Shown: positions 42,897 through 53,300, counted from the first letter of the stretch. The stretch: 64,000 bases of DNA from Inhella gelatinilytica (GCF_016093295.1 NZ_JAEDAL010000004.1:62001-126000), one strand, 5' to 3'. The notes: a model not told the origin generated them from the letters alone. Numbers and translations are program-made.

Positions 42897-45800
42897 TCAA
42901 GCCTCCGGCTGGGCGGCTGCCCCAGGCTGACGACGCACCCGGCGCTGGAACCACGCCACGCCATCGTCCACCCAGGTGTAGACCACGGGCACCACCAACA
43001 GCGAGAGGAAGGTGGAGGTGATCAAGCCCCCGATCACCACAATCGCCATGGGCGCGCGGAAGCTCGGGTCGGTGCCAAAACCCAGGGCGATGGGCAGCAT
43101 GCCGGCGCCCATGGCCAGGGTCGTCATCACGATGGGCCGAGCACGCTTGTGGCAAGCGTCCAGCAACGCCTCCAGGCGCGACAGGCCACGCTCGTCACGG
43201 GCGACGATGGCGTACTCAATCAGCAAGATGGAGTTCTTGGTGGCGATGCCCATCAGCATGATCATGCCGATCATGGCCGGCATCGACAGGTCGGTCTGCG
43301 TCACAAAGAGCGCCAGGATGGCCCCTGGGATGGACAGCACCAGAGCGACCAGGATCGTCGCCGGCTGCACCCAGGCGTGGAACAGCAGCACCAGCACGAT
43401 GTAGATGCAGGCCACGCCCGTGCCCATGGCCAGCAGGAAGCTCGCGCTCAGCTCCGCAAAGGCTTCGGCGTCGCCCGTCACCGTCTTTTGAATGCCCGGC
43501 GGCAGGTTTTTCAGCGCCGGCAGCTGGTCGGCCTCAGCGGCCACCTCGCCCAAGGCGCGGCCATTGAGTTCGATCTCAAAGTTGACGTTGCGCGCGCGAT
43601 CAAAGCGATCGATCTGCGCTGGGCCCGCCGCGAGCTCCACCTCGGCTGCTTGTTGGAGGGCCACGGGGCCATGCGTGCCAGGCACGGTGAGCTGTTTGAT
43701 CAGGTCCAGATCGCTGCGGGCCGCATCGGGCAGCTTGACCACGACCGGCACTTGGCGGTCGGCCAAGTTGATCTTGGGCAGGGCCTGGTCATAGTCCCCG
43801 CTGGTGGCGATGCGCAAGGTATCGGCCATCGCGGCCGTGCTCACCCCCAGGTCGGCGGCACGCGCGGAGTCGGGGCGCAGCACGAGCTCCGGCCGCTGCA
43901 GGCTGGAGCTGCTGGTGACCTGGCCAATGCCCTTCAAGGTGCGCAGCTGCTGCTCGACCTGGGTGGCATGCGCCAGCAGCGTGTCGCCATCGTCACCGGA
44001 AAGCACCAGGATGTATTTCTCGGCCGAGCCGCCAAAGCCCACGTTGACGCGCACACCGGTCAGGTCGGCGAGGCGCTCGCGCAGCTCACGCTCGATCTGC
44101 TGCTTGCTCACGCCCGGGCGATCCTGACGCTTGGTGAGGTTGAGGGTCAGCGTGGCCTTGCGCACCTCCGGAGCACCACTGCCCTGGAAGGGGTCGGAGC
44201 CCGCGGCGCCGCCGCCGATGGCGGTGTAGATCTGCTTCACATGCGGGTGGGCCGCCACGCGGCTGCGCGCGGCCTCGGCCACGGCCTGGGTTTGCGCCAA
44301 GCGGCTGCCGGGCTCCAGCTGCAGGTACACCTGGGTTTGCGACAAGTCATCGGGCGGAATGAAGGCGCCCGGAATGGCCCCGAGGAACAGGGGCGCGCAG
44401 CTGGCCACACCAAAGGCCACGATGCCGGCCAGGGTCTTGCCGCGGTGCTGCAAGCACCACTTGGCCCAGCGCATGTACATCGGCATCCAGAACGGCTCCG
44501 GGTGGGGCTTGGTGGGCTTCTTCAGGAGGTAGGCAGCCATCATGGGGGTGAGCATGCGCGCCACGACCAGCGAGAAGAAAACCGCCAGCGCCGCCGTCCA
44601 GCCGAACTGAACAAAGAACTTGCCTGGCACCCCGCTCATGAAGGCGGTGGGCAAGAACACGGCGATCAGGGTGAAGGTGGTGGCAATCACCGCCATGCCA
44701 ATTTCATCCGCCGCTTCCATGGCCGCCTGGAAGGGCGTCTTGCCCATGGTCAGGTGGCGCATGATGTTTTCGATCTCGACGATGGCATCGTCCACCAAGA
44801 TGCCGATGACCAGCGAGAGCGAGAGCAAGGTCACGATGTTGATCGTGAACCCCATCCAGTACATGAAGAGAAACGTGGGAATGGCCGAGAGCGGGAGCGC
44901 CACGGCGGAAACAAAGGTGGCGCGGCCGTCACGCAAGAACAGCCACACGACCAGCACCGCCAGCAGTGCACCTTCCAGCAGCAGCGCCATCGACCCCTCG
45001 TAGTTCTCCACCACCGGGTCGACAAAATTGAAGGCCTCCACCAACTGCAAATCGGGGTTGGCCGCCTGAATGTCGGCCAGAGCGGCGCGCACGCCGTGCA
45101 TCACATCGACCTCCCCCGCCCCCCGGGCGCGGGTCACCTCAAAGGCCACGACGGGTTTGCCGTCCAGCTGCGCGGCACTGCGGCGCTCGGCCACACCGTC
45201 TTTCACGGTTGCCACCTGATCCAGGCGAATACGGCGCCCGTCATAGAGCGGAATCTCCAAAGCGGCCAGCTGCTGCGCGTCTTGCACCGTGCCCAGCACG
45301 CGCATGGACTGCTCGATGCCGCCCACGGTGGCCCGACCCGCCGGCGCCTCCTGCTGCACCTCGCGCAGCCGGCGCGAGACCTCGGCGGCGCTGACCCGCA
45401 GCGCGAGCAAGCGGTCTGGGTCGAGTTCCACCTGAAACTCCCGCTTCACGCCGCCCACCCGAGCCACACCCCCGACCCCGCGCACCGAGAGCAGCTTTTT
45501 GCTGACCTCGTTGTCAATCAGCCAGGAGATGGCCTCTTCATCTCGCCGGTCAGAGGCCAGGGTGTAGACCAGCACCGGACTGGCCGCCAGGTCCATCTTG
45601 CTGATGACCGGGTCGCGCAGCTCGGCGGGCAGGTCAGAGCGCACGCGCGCTACGGCATCGCGCACATCGTCCATCGCATCTTGCGTGGCCTTTTCCAGAC
45701 GGAATTCAGCCGCCACCACCGCCACACCGTCATACACCTTGGTGTAGGTGTGCTTGAGCGACTGAATCGAGGCAATGCTGTTCTCAATCTTGCGCGCCAC

Positions 45801-45989
45801 CTCGGTTTCCATCTGCGCGGGTGCCGCGCCAGGCAGGCTCGCCGTGACGATGACCGTGGGCAAGTCGATGTCGGGGAAGTTTTGGATCTTCATCGCCCGA
45901 AAGGCCAGCGCACCGGCCACGGTGAGCATGATGAAGAGCAGGATGGACGGAACCGGCTTGCGGATCGACCAGGACGAAACATTCAACAT
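42897..45989 (-). CDS. RND-family efflux transporter, inner membrane pump (HAE-1 type)
   Basis: A 1,030-residue pump with 12 predicted membrane helices in two repeats and two large periplasmic loops. Seen: SIRKPVPSILLF at the start, FNFVDPVVENYEGSMALLLEGA before helix 2, the proton-relay pair in GILVDDAIVEIENI, and the partner lysine in MGIATKNSILLIEYA. It should expel hydrophobic compounds by proton antiport, together with the adaptor and outer-membrane protein encoded just upstream. The start at 45989 is 18 bases after the adaptor stop. Substrate unknown; the closest relatives I recall are multidrug types, not metal types. Confidence 0.95.
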   Translation of the reverse strand: MLNVSSWSIRKPVPSILLFIMLTVAGALAFRAMKIQNFPDIDLPTVIVTASLPGAAPAQMETEVARKIENSIASIQSLKHTYTKVYDGVAVVAAEFRLEKATQDAMDDVRDAVARVRSDLPAELRDPVISKMDLAASPVLVYTLASDRRDEEAISWLIDNEVSKKLLSVRGVGGVARVGGVKREFQVELDPDRLLALRVSAAEVSRRLREVQQEAPAGRATVGGIEQSMRVLGTVQDAQQLAALEIPLYDGRRIRLDQVATVKDGVAERRSAAQLDGKPVVAFEVTRARGAGEVDVMHGVRAALADIQAANPDLQLVEAFNFVDPVVENYEGSMALLLEGALLAVLVVWLFLRDGRATFVSAVALPLSAIPTFLFMYWMGFTINIVTLLSLSLVIGILVDDAIVEIENIMRHLTMGKTPFQAAMEAADEIGMAVIATTFTLIAVFLPTAFMSGVPGKFFVQFGWTAALAVFFSLVVARMLTPMMAAYLLKKPTKPHPEPFWMPMYMRWAKWCLQHRGKTLAGIVAFGVASCAPLFLGAIPGAFIPPDDLSQTQVYLQLEPGSRLAQTQAVAEAARSRVAAHPHVKQIYTAIGGGAAGSDPFQGSGAPEVRKATLTLNLTKRQDRPGVSKQQIERELRERLADLTGVRVNVGFGGSAEKYILVLSGDDGDTLLAHATQVEQQLRTLKGIGQVTSSSSLQRPELVLRPDSARAADLGVSTAAMADTLRIATSGDYDQALPKINLADRQVPVVVKLPDAARSDLDLIKQLTVPGTHGPVALQQAAEVELAAGPAQIDRFDRARNVNFEIELNGRALGEVAAEADQLPALKNLPPGIQKTVTGDAEAFAELSASFLLAMGTGVACIYIVLVLLFHAWVQPATILVALVLSIPGAILALFVTQTDLSMPAMIGMIMLMGIATKNSILLIEYAIVARDERGLSRLEALLDACHKRARPIVMTTLAMGAGMLPIALGFGTDPSFRAPMAIVVIGGLITSTFLSLLVVPVVYTWVDDGVAWFQRRVRRQPGAAAQPEA

Positions 45990-46007
45990 GGTGCGCGCCC
46001 TCGCCCT

Positions 46008-47114
46008 TTATTTGGCCGTCTTGCCCACGGGCACAACCTGGACGCGGTCGCCCTCGGCCAAGAAGCCCACACCCTGGGCCACCACCGCGTCGCCGGCCTG
46101 CAGGCCACTGCGAATCTCGACCGCGTCGCCCTGGCGCCGCCCCAACTCGACCTTGGTCTGGCGCGCCCGCTGCTCCTTGTCCACCTTGAACACATAGGCA
46201 AAGCCGTTGCGCAAGAGCACGGCGGTTTGCGGCAGGGTCAGCATGCTGCGCTGGTCAATCTGGAACTCGCCGCGCGCGAACATGCCGGCCCGCGCCGTGC
46301 CCGGCTGGGGCAGGTCCACGTAGACCAAGGCATTGCGCGTTTGCGGGTCCACCTTGGGGGCCACGATGCGCACGCGGCCCTCCAGCGACGGCCCCCCGGC
46401 GGGTGTCACCCGCACACTCTGGCCGGGCTTCAGCGCCGCCAACTCCGTGGCCGGCACTTCGGCGCGCCACTCCAAGCGGCCTTGGCGAATCAGACGGAAA
46501 AGTTCCTGCCCCGGCGCCGTGAGCGACCCCGGCACCGCCTCCCGCGAGACGATGACACCGTCGTCCGGCGCGATCAACCGGGCGTAGGACAGACGCAGCT
46601 CACCGCCCCGCACTTGCGCCTGCAGCACGGCTTGGCGTGCCTGCGCGGCGGCAGCGGCCGTCTGCCCCTGCTCCACCTGCTGGGCCGAGACCGCGTCTGT
46701 ACCGGCCACGGCTTGCAGTCGGGCCGCCTGGCGCTGCGCCTCTTGCGCGGCGACCGTCGCCTCTTGCAGGGCGGCGCGGGCGGCGGCCAATTCGGCTTCC
46801 AGGGTTTCGGTCGCGAACTGCGCCAGCAGTTGGCCCTTCTTCACCCGGTCACCCACCTGGGCTTCGACCCGGACGAGGCGCAACCCACCCACTTCAGCGC
46901 CCACGGAGACCTCTTGCCAGGCCGCCAAATTGCCATTCGCGGCCACGGTCACGGTGCCCTGCTGGGTTTGGGCCGGCACGAGTTGCACTTTGAGCGCCGG
47001 TTTGGGCCCGGCATCGGAAGCGGCCTGGGCTGGGGCCTGGGCTGCCACCAGCAGGGGGAACGAGAGCGCCGCAGTGAAGACCGCCGTGAAGGCCGTGCGA
47101 GAAATCGTTTTCAT
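46008..47114 (-). CDS. RND efflux periplasmic adaptor (membrane fusion protein)
   Basis: A 368-residue HlyD/AcrA-type adaptor with a cleavable-looking signal (about 1-32, AALSFPLLVAAQA). It then shows GEVGGLRL..VEAQVGDRVKKGQLLAQFATETLEAELA, an alpha-hairpin region, and beta-barrel segments (VGFLAEGDRVQVVPVGK). It links the RND pump to the outer-membrane channel. The three structural genes are separated by 3 and 18 bases, in the order outer-membrane protein, adaptor, pump. Confidence 0.94.
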   Translation of the reverse strand: MKTISRTAFTAVFTAALSFPLLVAAQAPAQAASDAGPKPALKVQLVPAQTQQGTVTVAANGNLAAWQEVSVGAEVGGLRLVRVEAQVGDRVKKGQLLAQFATETLEAELAAARAALQEATVAAQEAQRQAARLQAVAGTDAVSAQQVEQGQTAAAAAQARQAVLQAQVRGGELRLSYARLIAPDDGVIVSREAVPGSLTAPGQELFRLIRQGRLEWRAEVPATELAALKPGQSVRVTPAGGPSLEGRVRIVAPKVDPQTRNALVYVDLPQPGTARAGMFARGEFQIDQRSMLTLPQTAVLLRNGFAYVFKVDKEQRARQTKVELGRRQGDAVEIRSGLQAGDAVVAQGVGFLAEGDRVQVVPVGKTAK

Positions 47115-47117
47115 GAA

Positions 47118-48512
47118 TCAGGACTCTTGTTCGGGGGACCAGCCGCCACCCAGGCGGCGATATAGCGAAATCCAGGCCGCGGACCGGGCCAGGGCGAGTT
47201 CATGCGCCTGCCGCTGAGCGGCAATGAATTGGCGTTGCACGGCCGCGCGCTCGGTGCCACTGATCAGACCGGCAGCGGCCTGCTGGGCCGCGCTGGCATC
47301 CAGCCGCTGAGCCTGGCCCATCGCGGCCTGCATGGTGGCGAACTGCGACTCCGTCCGCGTCACCTCCAGCAGGCTCTGCTCGACCTCGGCCACGGCGACG
47401 CGCCAGCGGGCCTCCAGGGCCGCACGGGCCTCGGCCTCCTGCGCCTGCGCGCTGCTCGCCTGGGCCTGGCGCAAGCCGCCATCGAACAGCGGCCAGCTCA
47501 GCGTGGGGAACACGGACCATACGCGCCCCGAGCTCGTGCCCCCGCCCAGCTCCAGCCGGCCTTCGCCGATCAAGGCCCCCCACTGCAGCTGCGGCCAGCG
47601 CGCCGCCTCCGCGCCCCGCCAGGCCATCACAGACGCCACCCACTGCTCGCGGGCCGCCACAAGATCGGGCCGCTGGGCGAGCAGTTGCGTGGGCAGGCCG
47701 CGCGGCGCCGCAAACGCCGGGGCCAGCCGCGGCGGGGCCTCACCCAGACGCTGCTGCAGCGGCCCCGCTTCGTCAGCCACCAGCACGGCCAAGGTCTGCA
47801 GCAACAGATCGGCACGCTGGCGCAGCGCAGCAGCGTCGATGCGCACCCCCGCGACGCCCAGCGCCACCTCGTTCGCTTGCGCGGGGGACAGCAGTCCCGC
47901 GCCGGCCGCCGCTTGCGCCGCCGCCTGCTGACGCAGCGCGGCCGCTTCGTCGGCATCCGCCAGCCGTGCCAGTTGCTGTGCATGGCGGTAGGCCAGATAG
48001 GCCTGGGCCACTTCCGCACTGAGGCTGACCTGGGCCCCGGCCAGGGCCGCGGCCGCGGCCTCCCGCTGGGCCAAGGCCGCCGCCGTTTGTGCCCGCTGGC
48101 GGCCAAACAAGTCCAACTCCCAAGCCGCCTGCAGTTGACCTTGGGCCGTGCTGCTGAGCTGGAAACCGGGCAGCGCCTGCCCACGCTGCCCGCTGGCGAC
48201 CGCGGCCACCTGGGGGCCACGGAGCGCACCCGCGGCGTCTGCCTGGGCCCGGGCCTGCGCCAGCCGGGCCGCCACCTGGGCCAGCTCCGGGCTGCGCGCC
48301 CGGGCTTGGGCCTGCAACGCCACCAGGTGGGGATCGTCAAATCGCTGCCACCAAGTGGCCATCGAGGGCGCGGCCGCGGTCTCGCTGGACGATGGCCAAG
48401 CGGCCTGCCATTGCGTCGGTGCGGGCGCGGGTGGCGGCGCGGGCGGCTGGAGCACACCGCAGGCGCCGAGCAGGCCGGCGCCAAGCAAGGGGAGGAGTCG
48501 GATCAGGGTCAT
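47118..48512 (-). CDS. Outer-membrane efflux lipoprotein (NodT/TolC family)
   Basis: A 464-residue TolC-family protein with a lipoprotein signal (LLGACGVLQPPAPPPAPAP, lipid-acylated Cys at about residue 18). Two copies of the OEP helical repeat show, with LDLFGRQRAQTAAALAQREAAAAALAGAQVSLSAEVAQAYLAYRHAQQLARL typical of the family. It should form the outer-membrane tunnel. The ATG at 48512 overlaps the TetR stop (ATGA), which ties it to the regulator. Confidence 0.93.
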   Translation of the reverse strand: MTLIRLLPLLGAGLLGACGVLQPPAPPPAPAPTQWQAAWPSSSETAAAPSMATWWQRFDDPHLVALQAQARARSPELAQVAARLAQARAQADAAGALRGPQVAAVASGQRGQALPGFQLSSTAQGQLQAAWELDLFGRQRAQTAAALAQREAAAAALAGAQVSLSAEVAQAYLAYRHAQQLARLADADEAAALRQQAAAQAAAGAGLLSPAQANEVALGVAGVRIDAAALRQRADLLLQTLAVLVADEAGPLQQRLGEAPPRLAPAFAAPRGLPTQLLAQRPDLVAAREQWVASVMAWRGAEAARWPQLQWGALIGEGRLELGGGTSSGRVWSVFPTLSWPLFDGGLRQAQASSAQAQEAEARAALEARWRVAVAEVEQSLLEVTRTESQFATMQAAMGQAQRLDASAAQQAAAGLISGTERAAVQRQFIAAQRQAHELALARSAAWISLYRRLGGGWSPEQES

Positions 48513-49204
48513 GCGGTTTCTGAGGGGTTGAAAGGGGCGGCGTGCGCCAGCGCGCGTCGTCGTTCGTGCTCGACCAGGACCTCTGCCCAATCCAGCAAGC
48601 GCTGCAGGATGCGCTCCTTGACGTCGGGGGCCTCCAGGTAGCCCGGGGTCAGCACGGCGATGAAGGCCCGGGACAGGCAATAGTCTTGCGCCATCGCCAC
48701 CAGTCCATAGCCCAGTTGCAATACGGTCTCATCAGACGGCTGGCGGCCCATGTGCTGAGCGAGCAGTTGGGACAACGCCCGCTGTGCAGGGCCAATCAAT
48801 TCGACCACCGTGCGGGCATAGACCGGGCTGGGGTTGAGCAACTCTCGCAAGTGCAGGCGCAACTCGGTCTCGGTGCCTTGCTCCTGCAAAAAGGAACCCA
48901 AGAACGCCTGGAGCACGCCGCGCAACTCGCCACCCTGACCGGCCGCACCGAGCAGGCCCGCATGCAGCGCCTCCAGAGGTCGCGCCAGAACGGCGCGGTA
49001 CAGCGCGTCCTTGTCCCCAAAGTGGTAGTGGATGGCCCCGGCATTCAGGCCCGCGGCGGTGCAAATTTCTCGCGTCGACGTTTCCGCAAAACCCTGATCG
49101 GCAAAAAGACGTGCTGCCGCATCCAGAAGACGCTCGCGCGCTTGGGGCTCATGGTCTTGGCGAGGCCGGCCTCGGGGGCGACGCGGGGAAGCAATCTCGG
49201 GCAT
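48509..49204 (-). CDS. TetR-family regulator of the efflux operon (CecR-type)
   Basis: A 231-residue TetR regulator. The helix-turn-helix is ARERLLDAAARLFADQGFAETSTREICTAAGLNAGAIHYHFGDKDALYRAVL, and the rest is a CecR/YbiH-like ligand domain with LRLHLRELLNPSPVYARTV. It is co-transcribed with the pump genes, so it probably represses its own operon. A 20-bp near-perfect inverted repeat 18 bases upstream of its start is the likely operator. Inducer unknown. Confidence 0.94.
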   Translation of the reverse strand: MPEIASPRRPRGRPRQDHEPQARERLLDAAARLFADQGFAETSTREICTAAGLNAGAIHYHFGDKDALYRAVLARPLEALHAGLLGAAGQGGELRGVLQAFLGSFLQEQGTETELRLHLRELLNPSPVYARTVVELIGPAQRALSQLLAQHMGRQPSDETVLQLGYGLVAMAQDYCLSRAFIAVLTPGYLEAPDVKERILQRLLDWAEVLVEHERRRALAHAAPFNPSETA

Positions 49205-49221
49205 GGCCGGATGCTACCGAA

Positions 49222-49241
49222 TCAATCAAGCGCTTGCTTGA
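49222..49241. promoter_or_regulatory. Likely TetR operator, 20-bp inverted repeat
   Basis: TCAATCAAGC|GCTTGCTTGA is an inverted repeat with 9 of 10 half-site positions matching; the core CAAGCGCTTG is a perfect palindrome. It lies 18 bases upstream of the TetR start at 49204, where an autorepressor site is expected. No other palindrome of this quality is in that 77-base gap except the G+C-rich hairpin nearer the upstream gene. Confidence 0.65.
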
Positions 49242-49257
49242 ATATTTCTAATGATGT

Positions 49258-49274
49258 CCCTTCAGAATGAAGGG
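49258..49274 (-). terminator. Hairpin after the diguanylate cyclase gene, weak terminator
   Basis: A perfect 7-bp stem CCCTTCA / TGAAGGG with a 3-base loop lies eight bases after the stop of the cyclase gene. On the minus strand it is not followed by a T-run (ACATCATT), so termination may be partial. The efflux operon's promoter must lie just beyond it. Confidence 0.4.
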
Positions 49275-49281
49275 GTTTCGG

Positions 49282-50316
49282 TCAGAACAGCTCGATGTCG
49301 CTGTCTTTTTTGACTTCTTCGGTCAGCACGCCGGCTTCCACCAAGCGCTCGTAGCACCACACCTGATTTCGGCCGCTGTGCTTGGCGTGATAGACCGCTT
49401 TGTCCGCTCGGTCAAACGAGGCCGTGGGCGTATCGGGGTTGCGGACGTGGGTGAAGCCGATCGACAAGGTGACGCGCCCGACTTGGGGAAAGGCAAAGGC
49501 TTCGCACTGCTGGCGCAGCCGTTCAAACACGGCTTGCGCCTCCTCCCCCTCGTCACAGCGGATCAGCACCACGAATTCCTCGCCCCCAAAGCGATACAGC
49601 CGGTCGTGGTAGCGGAAACACGTGCGCATGAGACGCGAGAGCAGCAACAGCACTTCATCGCCAATCAGGTGGCCAAAACCGTCGTTGACCCGCTTGAAAT
49701 GGTCGATGTCAATCACGCCCAGCCAGTAGCTGGCACGGGCTTCGTGGCGGCGGTCTTCGACCGACACGCCCACCGGCAGACCCGGCGACTCGCCCAGCAG
49801 TTTGAGGAAACTGCTGTCAAAGGTCTTGCGGTTGAGCAACCCCGTGAGGGAATCTCGCTCAGAGTAGTCCAGCAAACCCTGGAAGTTGTGGAAGACCCGC
49901 AAGATAGCGCTAACCGTGCGCTTCTCAAGCTTAGTCAGGTGCTGGCTACTGGTGACCTCAAGCACCCCATCGCCGTCGTGCTCGGACACCAGCGGGAAGC
50001 AGCAAACAAACAAGTCACCGGCTTGGGTTTCCAACAACTCCCGCCGCTGCAAACAGGCCAGACGCACGGGAAAGGTGTCCAAACCAGGCAAGCTTTCCAG
50101 CCGGCCCGTGAGCGCGTCCGCCCGGGGCACCACTTGGCCCACCGCCAACTGGGCGCGGGTCATCCAGCGCTGGTCCCCCGCAGGCCCCACGGCACGGTAA
50201 ATGCTCACCCCTTCCGGGCCCAGCAAATCCTTGAGCGCAACGACCAGGGTGACGTCAATGACATCCCGGTCCTTGTACCCAGTCAGTTCGGCGAGCTGTT
50301 CAACAACCTTGCTCAT
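49282..50316 (-). CDS. Diguanylate cyclase with GAF-like N-terminus, downstream of pilL
   Basis: A 344-residue protein with no membrane helix. The N-terminal 150 residues look like a GAF-type sensor (VALKDLLGPEGVSIYRAVG, LFVCCFPLVSEHDGDGVLEV). The GGDEF domain has RFGGEEFVVL as active site, with a product-inhibition RYHD five residues before it, and WLGVIDIDHFKRVNDGFGH as metal site. It should make cyclic-di-GMP with feedback control. The start at 50316 lies 40 bases after the pilL stop, so it is probably part of the pil chemosensory transcript, coupling the sensory kinase to cyclic-di-GMP rather than only to cAMP. Confidence 0.92.
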   Translation of the reverse strand: MSKVVEQLAELTGYKDRDVIDVTLVVALKDLLGPEGVSIYRAVGPAGDQRWMTRAQLAVGQVVPRADALTGRLESLPGLDTFPVRLACLQRRELLETQAGDLFVCCFPLVSEHDGDGVLEVTSSQHLTKLEKRTVSAILRVFHNFQGLLDYSERDSLTGLLNRKTFDSSFLKLLGESPGLPVGVSVEDRRHEARASYWLGVIDIDHFKRVNDGFGHLIGDEVLLLLSRLMRTCFRYHDRLYRFGGEEFVVLIRCDEGEEAQAVFERLRQQCEAFAFPQVGRVTLSIGFTHVRNPDTPTASFDRADKAVYHAKHSGRNQVWCYERLVEAGVLTEEVKKDSDIELF

Positions 50317-50356
50317 GGTGGGGTCGGGCCGCACGAGGCGACCCTTTGCTTGTGCC

Positions 50357-53300
50357 TCAGGTGAGCGCTGCGGCCGCAGCTTTGGTGTGCTTGAGGATCA
50401 ACTCTTTCAAGGCCTGCTCGTCATAGGGTTTGCCCAGGTAGCCTTGAACGCCCAAGGCATCGGCGTACTCCCGATGTTTGGCTGCGATTCGCGACGTGAT
50501 CATGATCACCGGCAAGGCCCGCAAGCGCTCGTCAGCCCGCACGTTGCGCACCAAGTCAAAGCCATCCATCCGCGGCATTTCGATGTCCGACAAGATCAAG
50601 TGCGGCAACTCGTCACGCGCCAATTGCTCCATGGCGTCCAGACCATCCTTGGCCAGCTGCACGCGGAAGCCCTCGCGCTCCAAGAAGCGACTGGTCACCC
50701 GGCGCACGGTGAGCGAATCGTCGACCACCATGATGAGCGGGGCCAGCACTTCGGCCGCTTCGACTGGTGCAATGACCTCCGCCCCGCCCTCGTGGGCACG
50801 GGCATTGGCTGCCGCACCATAGCGTTCGGCCAGGGCCACCGGGTTGTAAATCAACGCCACGCCGCCGTTGGGCAGCAAGCTGATCCCAGCCAATCCCGGC
50901 ACGTGCATCAACTGCGGTCCCAGGTTTTTGACCACCACTTCCTGGTTGCCCACGACTTCGTCCACGTGGATTGCCACCCGGTCCGGGCCCGACCGCATCA
51001 CCAACACCGCAGCATGCTTGCCATGAAGTTGGGGATGGTCGTTGTGGGCGAGCAGACCGCCCATCCAGTACACCGGCACGTCCCAGGCGCCCATTTGCAG
51101 GCGACCCGACGCGTAGGCCTGGCTCAACTGCGCATTGGGCACCCGCAGCACGGTTTCAACCAAGCTGGCGGGAACGGCCACTTGCACTTCGCCGCAACGC
51201 AGCAACACCACGTGCGTCAGTGCGGTCGTCAGCGGTACGCGCAGGTCAAATTCCGCCCCCTTGCCCGCTTGGCTGCGCGTCATCACGTAGCCACCCAAGG
51301 TGTTCACTTCCGCGCGCACCACGTCCATGCCGACGCCGCGCCCGGCCAATTCGGTCACTTGGCTGGCGGTCGAGAAACCAGGGGCGTAAATCAACTGCAT
51401 CAGGTCGTGGTCGCTGACCGTCTGCCCGTCTTGCACCAAACCTTGCTTCAGGGCCTTGTCCCGAATGCGTGCCAAGTTCAGGCCCGCACCGTCGTCGCTG
51501 AACGCGATCAGCACCTGGTTGCCCTCTTGCGACAACTTGATGCGGATCGAACCCATGGGCGACTTGCCCGCCGCTTCGCGCTCGGCCGGCGTTTCAATGC
51601 CGTGAGCCACCGAGTTGCGCAGTAAGTGTTCGAACGCCCCGATCAAGCGCTCCAGCACACCGCGATCCAATTCGATGCCGCCGCCCTGCACCTCCAGTTG
51701 GACCTGCTTGCCGCCTTCGCGGGCCGCTTGGCGGACCACACGATGCAAGCGTTCGGTGAGCGAATCAAATTCCACCATCCGGCTGCGCAACAAATCGTCT
51801 TGCAGCTCGCGTGTCAAGCGCGACTGTGCCGCCAATTCGTCTTCGCCCTGCGTCACGTTGCGCTGCAACGAGCGCTGAACCGTGGCCACGTCGTTGACCG
51901 ATTCGGCCAACATTCGGGTCAATTCCTGGAAGCGCGTGTAGCGGTCAAACTCGAGCGGATCGAAGTCATCCCCCGCGGCGGCGGCCTGTTCCTGGCGCGA
52001 TGTGATTTGTGCTTCGGCCTGCACCTCCAGTTCGCGCAACTGGGTGCGCAGGCGCTCCAGGTTGTCGTCCAACTCCAGCAGGGCGGTCTTCATCTGCTGG
52101 AGCTCGTTCTCCATCCGCGCCCGTCGGATCGAGACCTCACCAGCTTGCGCGGCCATGCGGTCGAGCAGCGCCGAACGCACCCGCACCAGGGACTGCCCGC
52201 TGACCAGGGGCGCTGCATCCGCACTCGAAATTTCGAACGCCCCGACACCAGCGAATCGACTCCAATCGACTGCATCGGGTGCCACGACCACTTCCGGTTC
52301 GGGCTCCGGCAAGGGCACGAGTTCGCGTACCCGCGCTTCGGGGACCTCGGGGATCTCTTCGGCGGCAGCCTCGGTCGCCGGCACGTCTTCGGGCAGAAGC
52401 AGGTCGACAGACTCTTCGCTCGAATCGGCCTCACCCAGAACCAAATCCACGGCTTCGGCCTCAGGCGCCGCCCGCACTTCGGCAACCGGGACCGCTGGGC
52501 GCTGGGCCTTGCGAACCAACGCTTGCCGCATGCCCTCGAACGCCGCCTCGAGTTCGTCGCCCCGATCCTGCAGCGGCAGCAAGTCCGCGGCCACGCGGTC
52601 GCCGCGCGCCATTTGGGCCTCGATATCCGATTCCAACTGGTGGGCCAAATCGCCCAGCAGCATGGCACCCGCCAAGCGCGCCCCGCCCTTGAACGTGTGC
52701 AGGACCCGCATGCAAGCGTCACCCCGACTGCCGTCCTGCGCATGGCCCATCCAATCGCGCAAACGGGCGTGCAGCTGCGGCAGCAGATCGGCCGCTTCTT
52801 CGTCGAAGATGTCCCAGAGCTCGCTGTCGATACCCGCCAACTCTTCGTCGGAGAACTCGATCGTGGCCAACCGCGGAGCGGCCGACTGGGCCTCCTCCAG
52901 CAATTCACCGGGCGCGGAATCGAGGGCGACCGGCATCTGCGGCTGGTAGGCCTGCAAGGCCTCCACCAGCCCCTCACCCGGTTCCTTCAAGAATCCTGCC
53001 GCAAACTGATGGAGCAAATGGGCGATTTCGTCCGCCGCCCGCGTAAACAGCCCCGTCTCCTCCGCCGAGAAGCACCGCGTGCGCTGCGCCCGGCCCAAGG
53101 CGTGCTCCAGGGCCCGCGCCAAACTTGACAGGGCGTCGAAGCCCACGGTTGCCGCACTTCCGGCCAGGGCATGCGCATAGACCTCGGTGCTGCTCGGAGG
53201 CGCCTCATCCGCGTGGGCCGCCCAGTCTTGCAACTCCAGCATGAGGCGTGTAGACCGCTGGTCAGCCTCGCCAATGAAGATGCTGAACAAGGCTTGCGGC

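Noticed and set aside
42666-47165. Plus-strand open frame of 1,499 codons
   Set aside because: It is antisense to the RND pump and adaptor. High G+C makes stops rare opposite real genes; the translation is His/Gly/Arg/Gln-rich with no domain and no ribosome-binding site.
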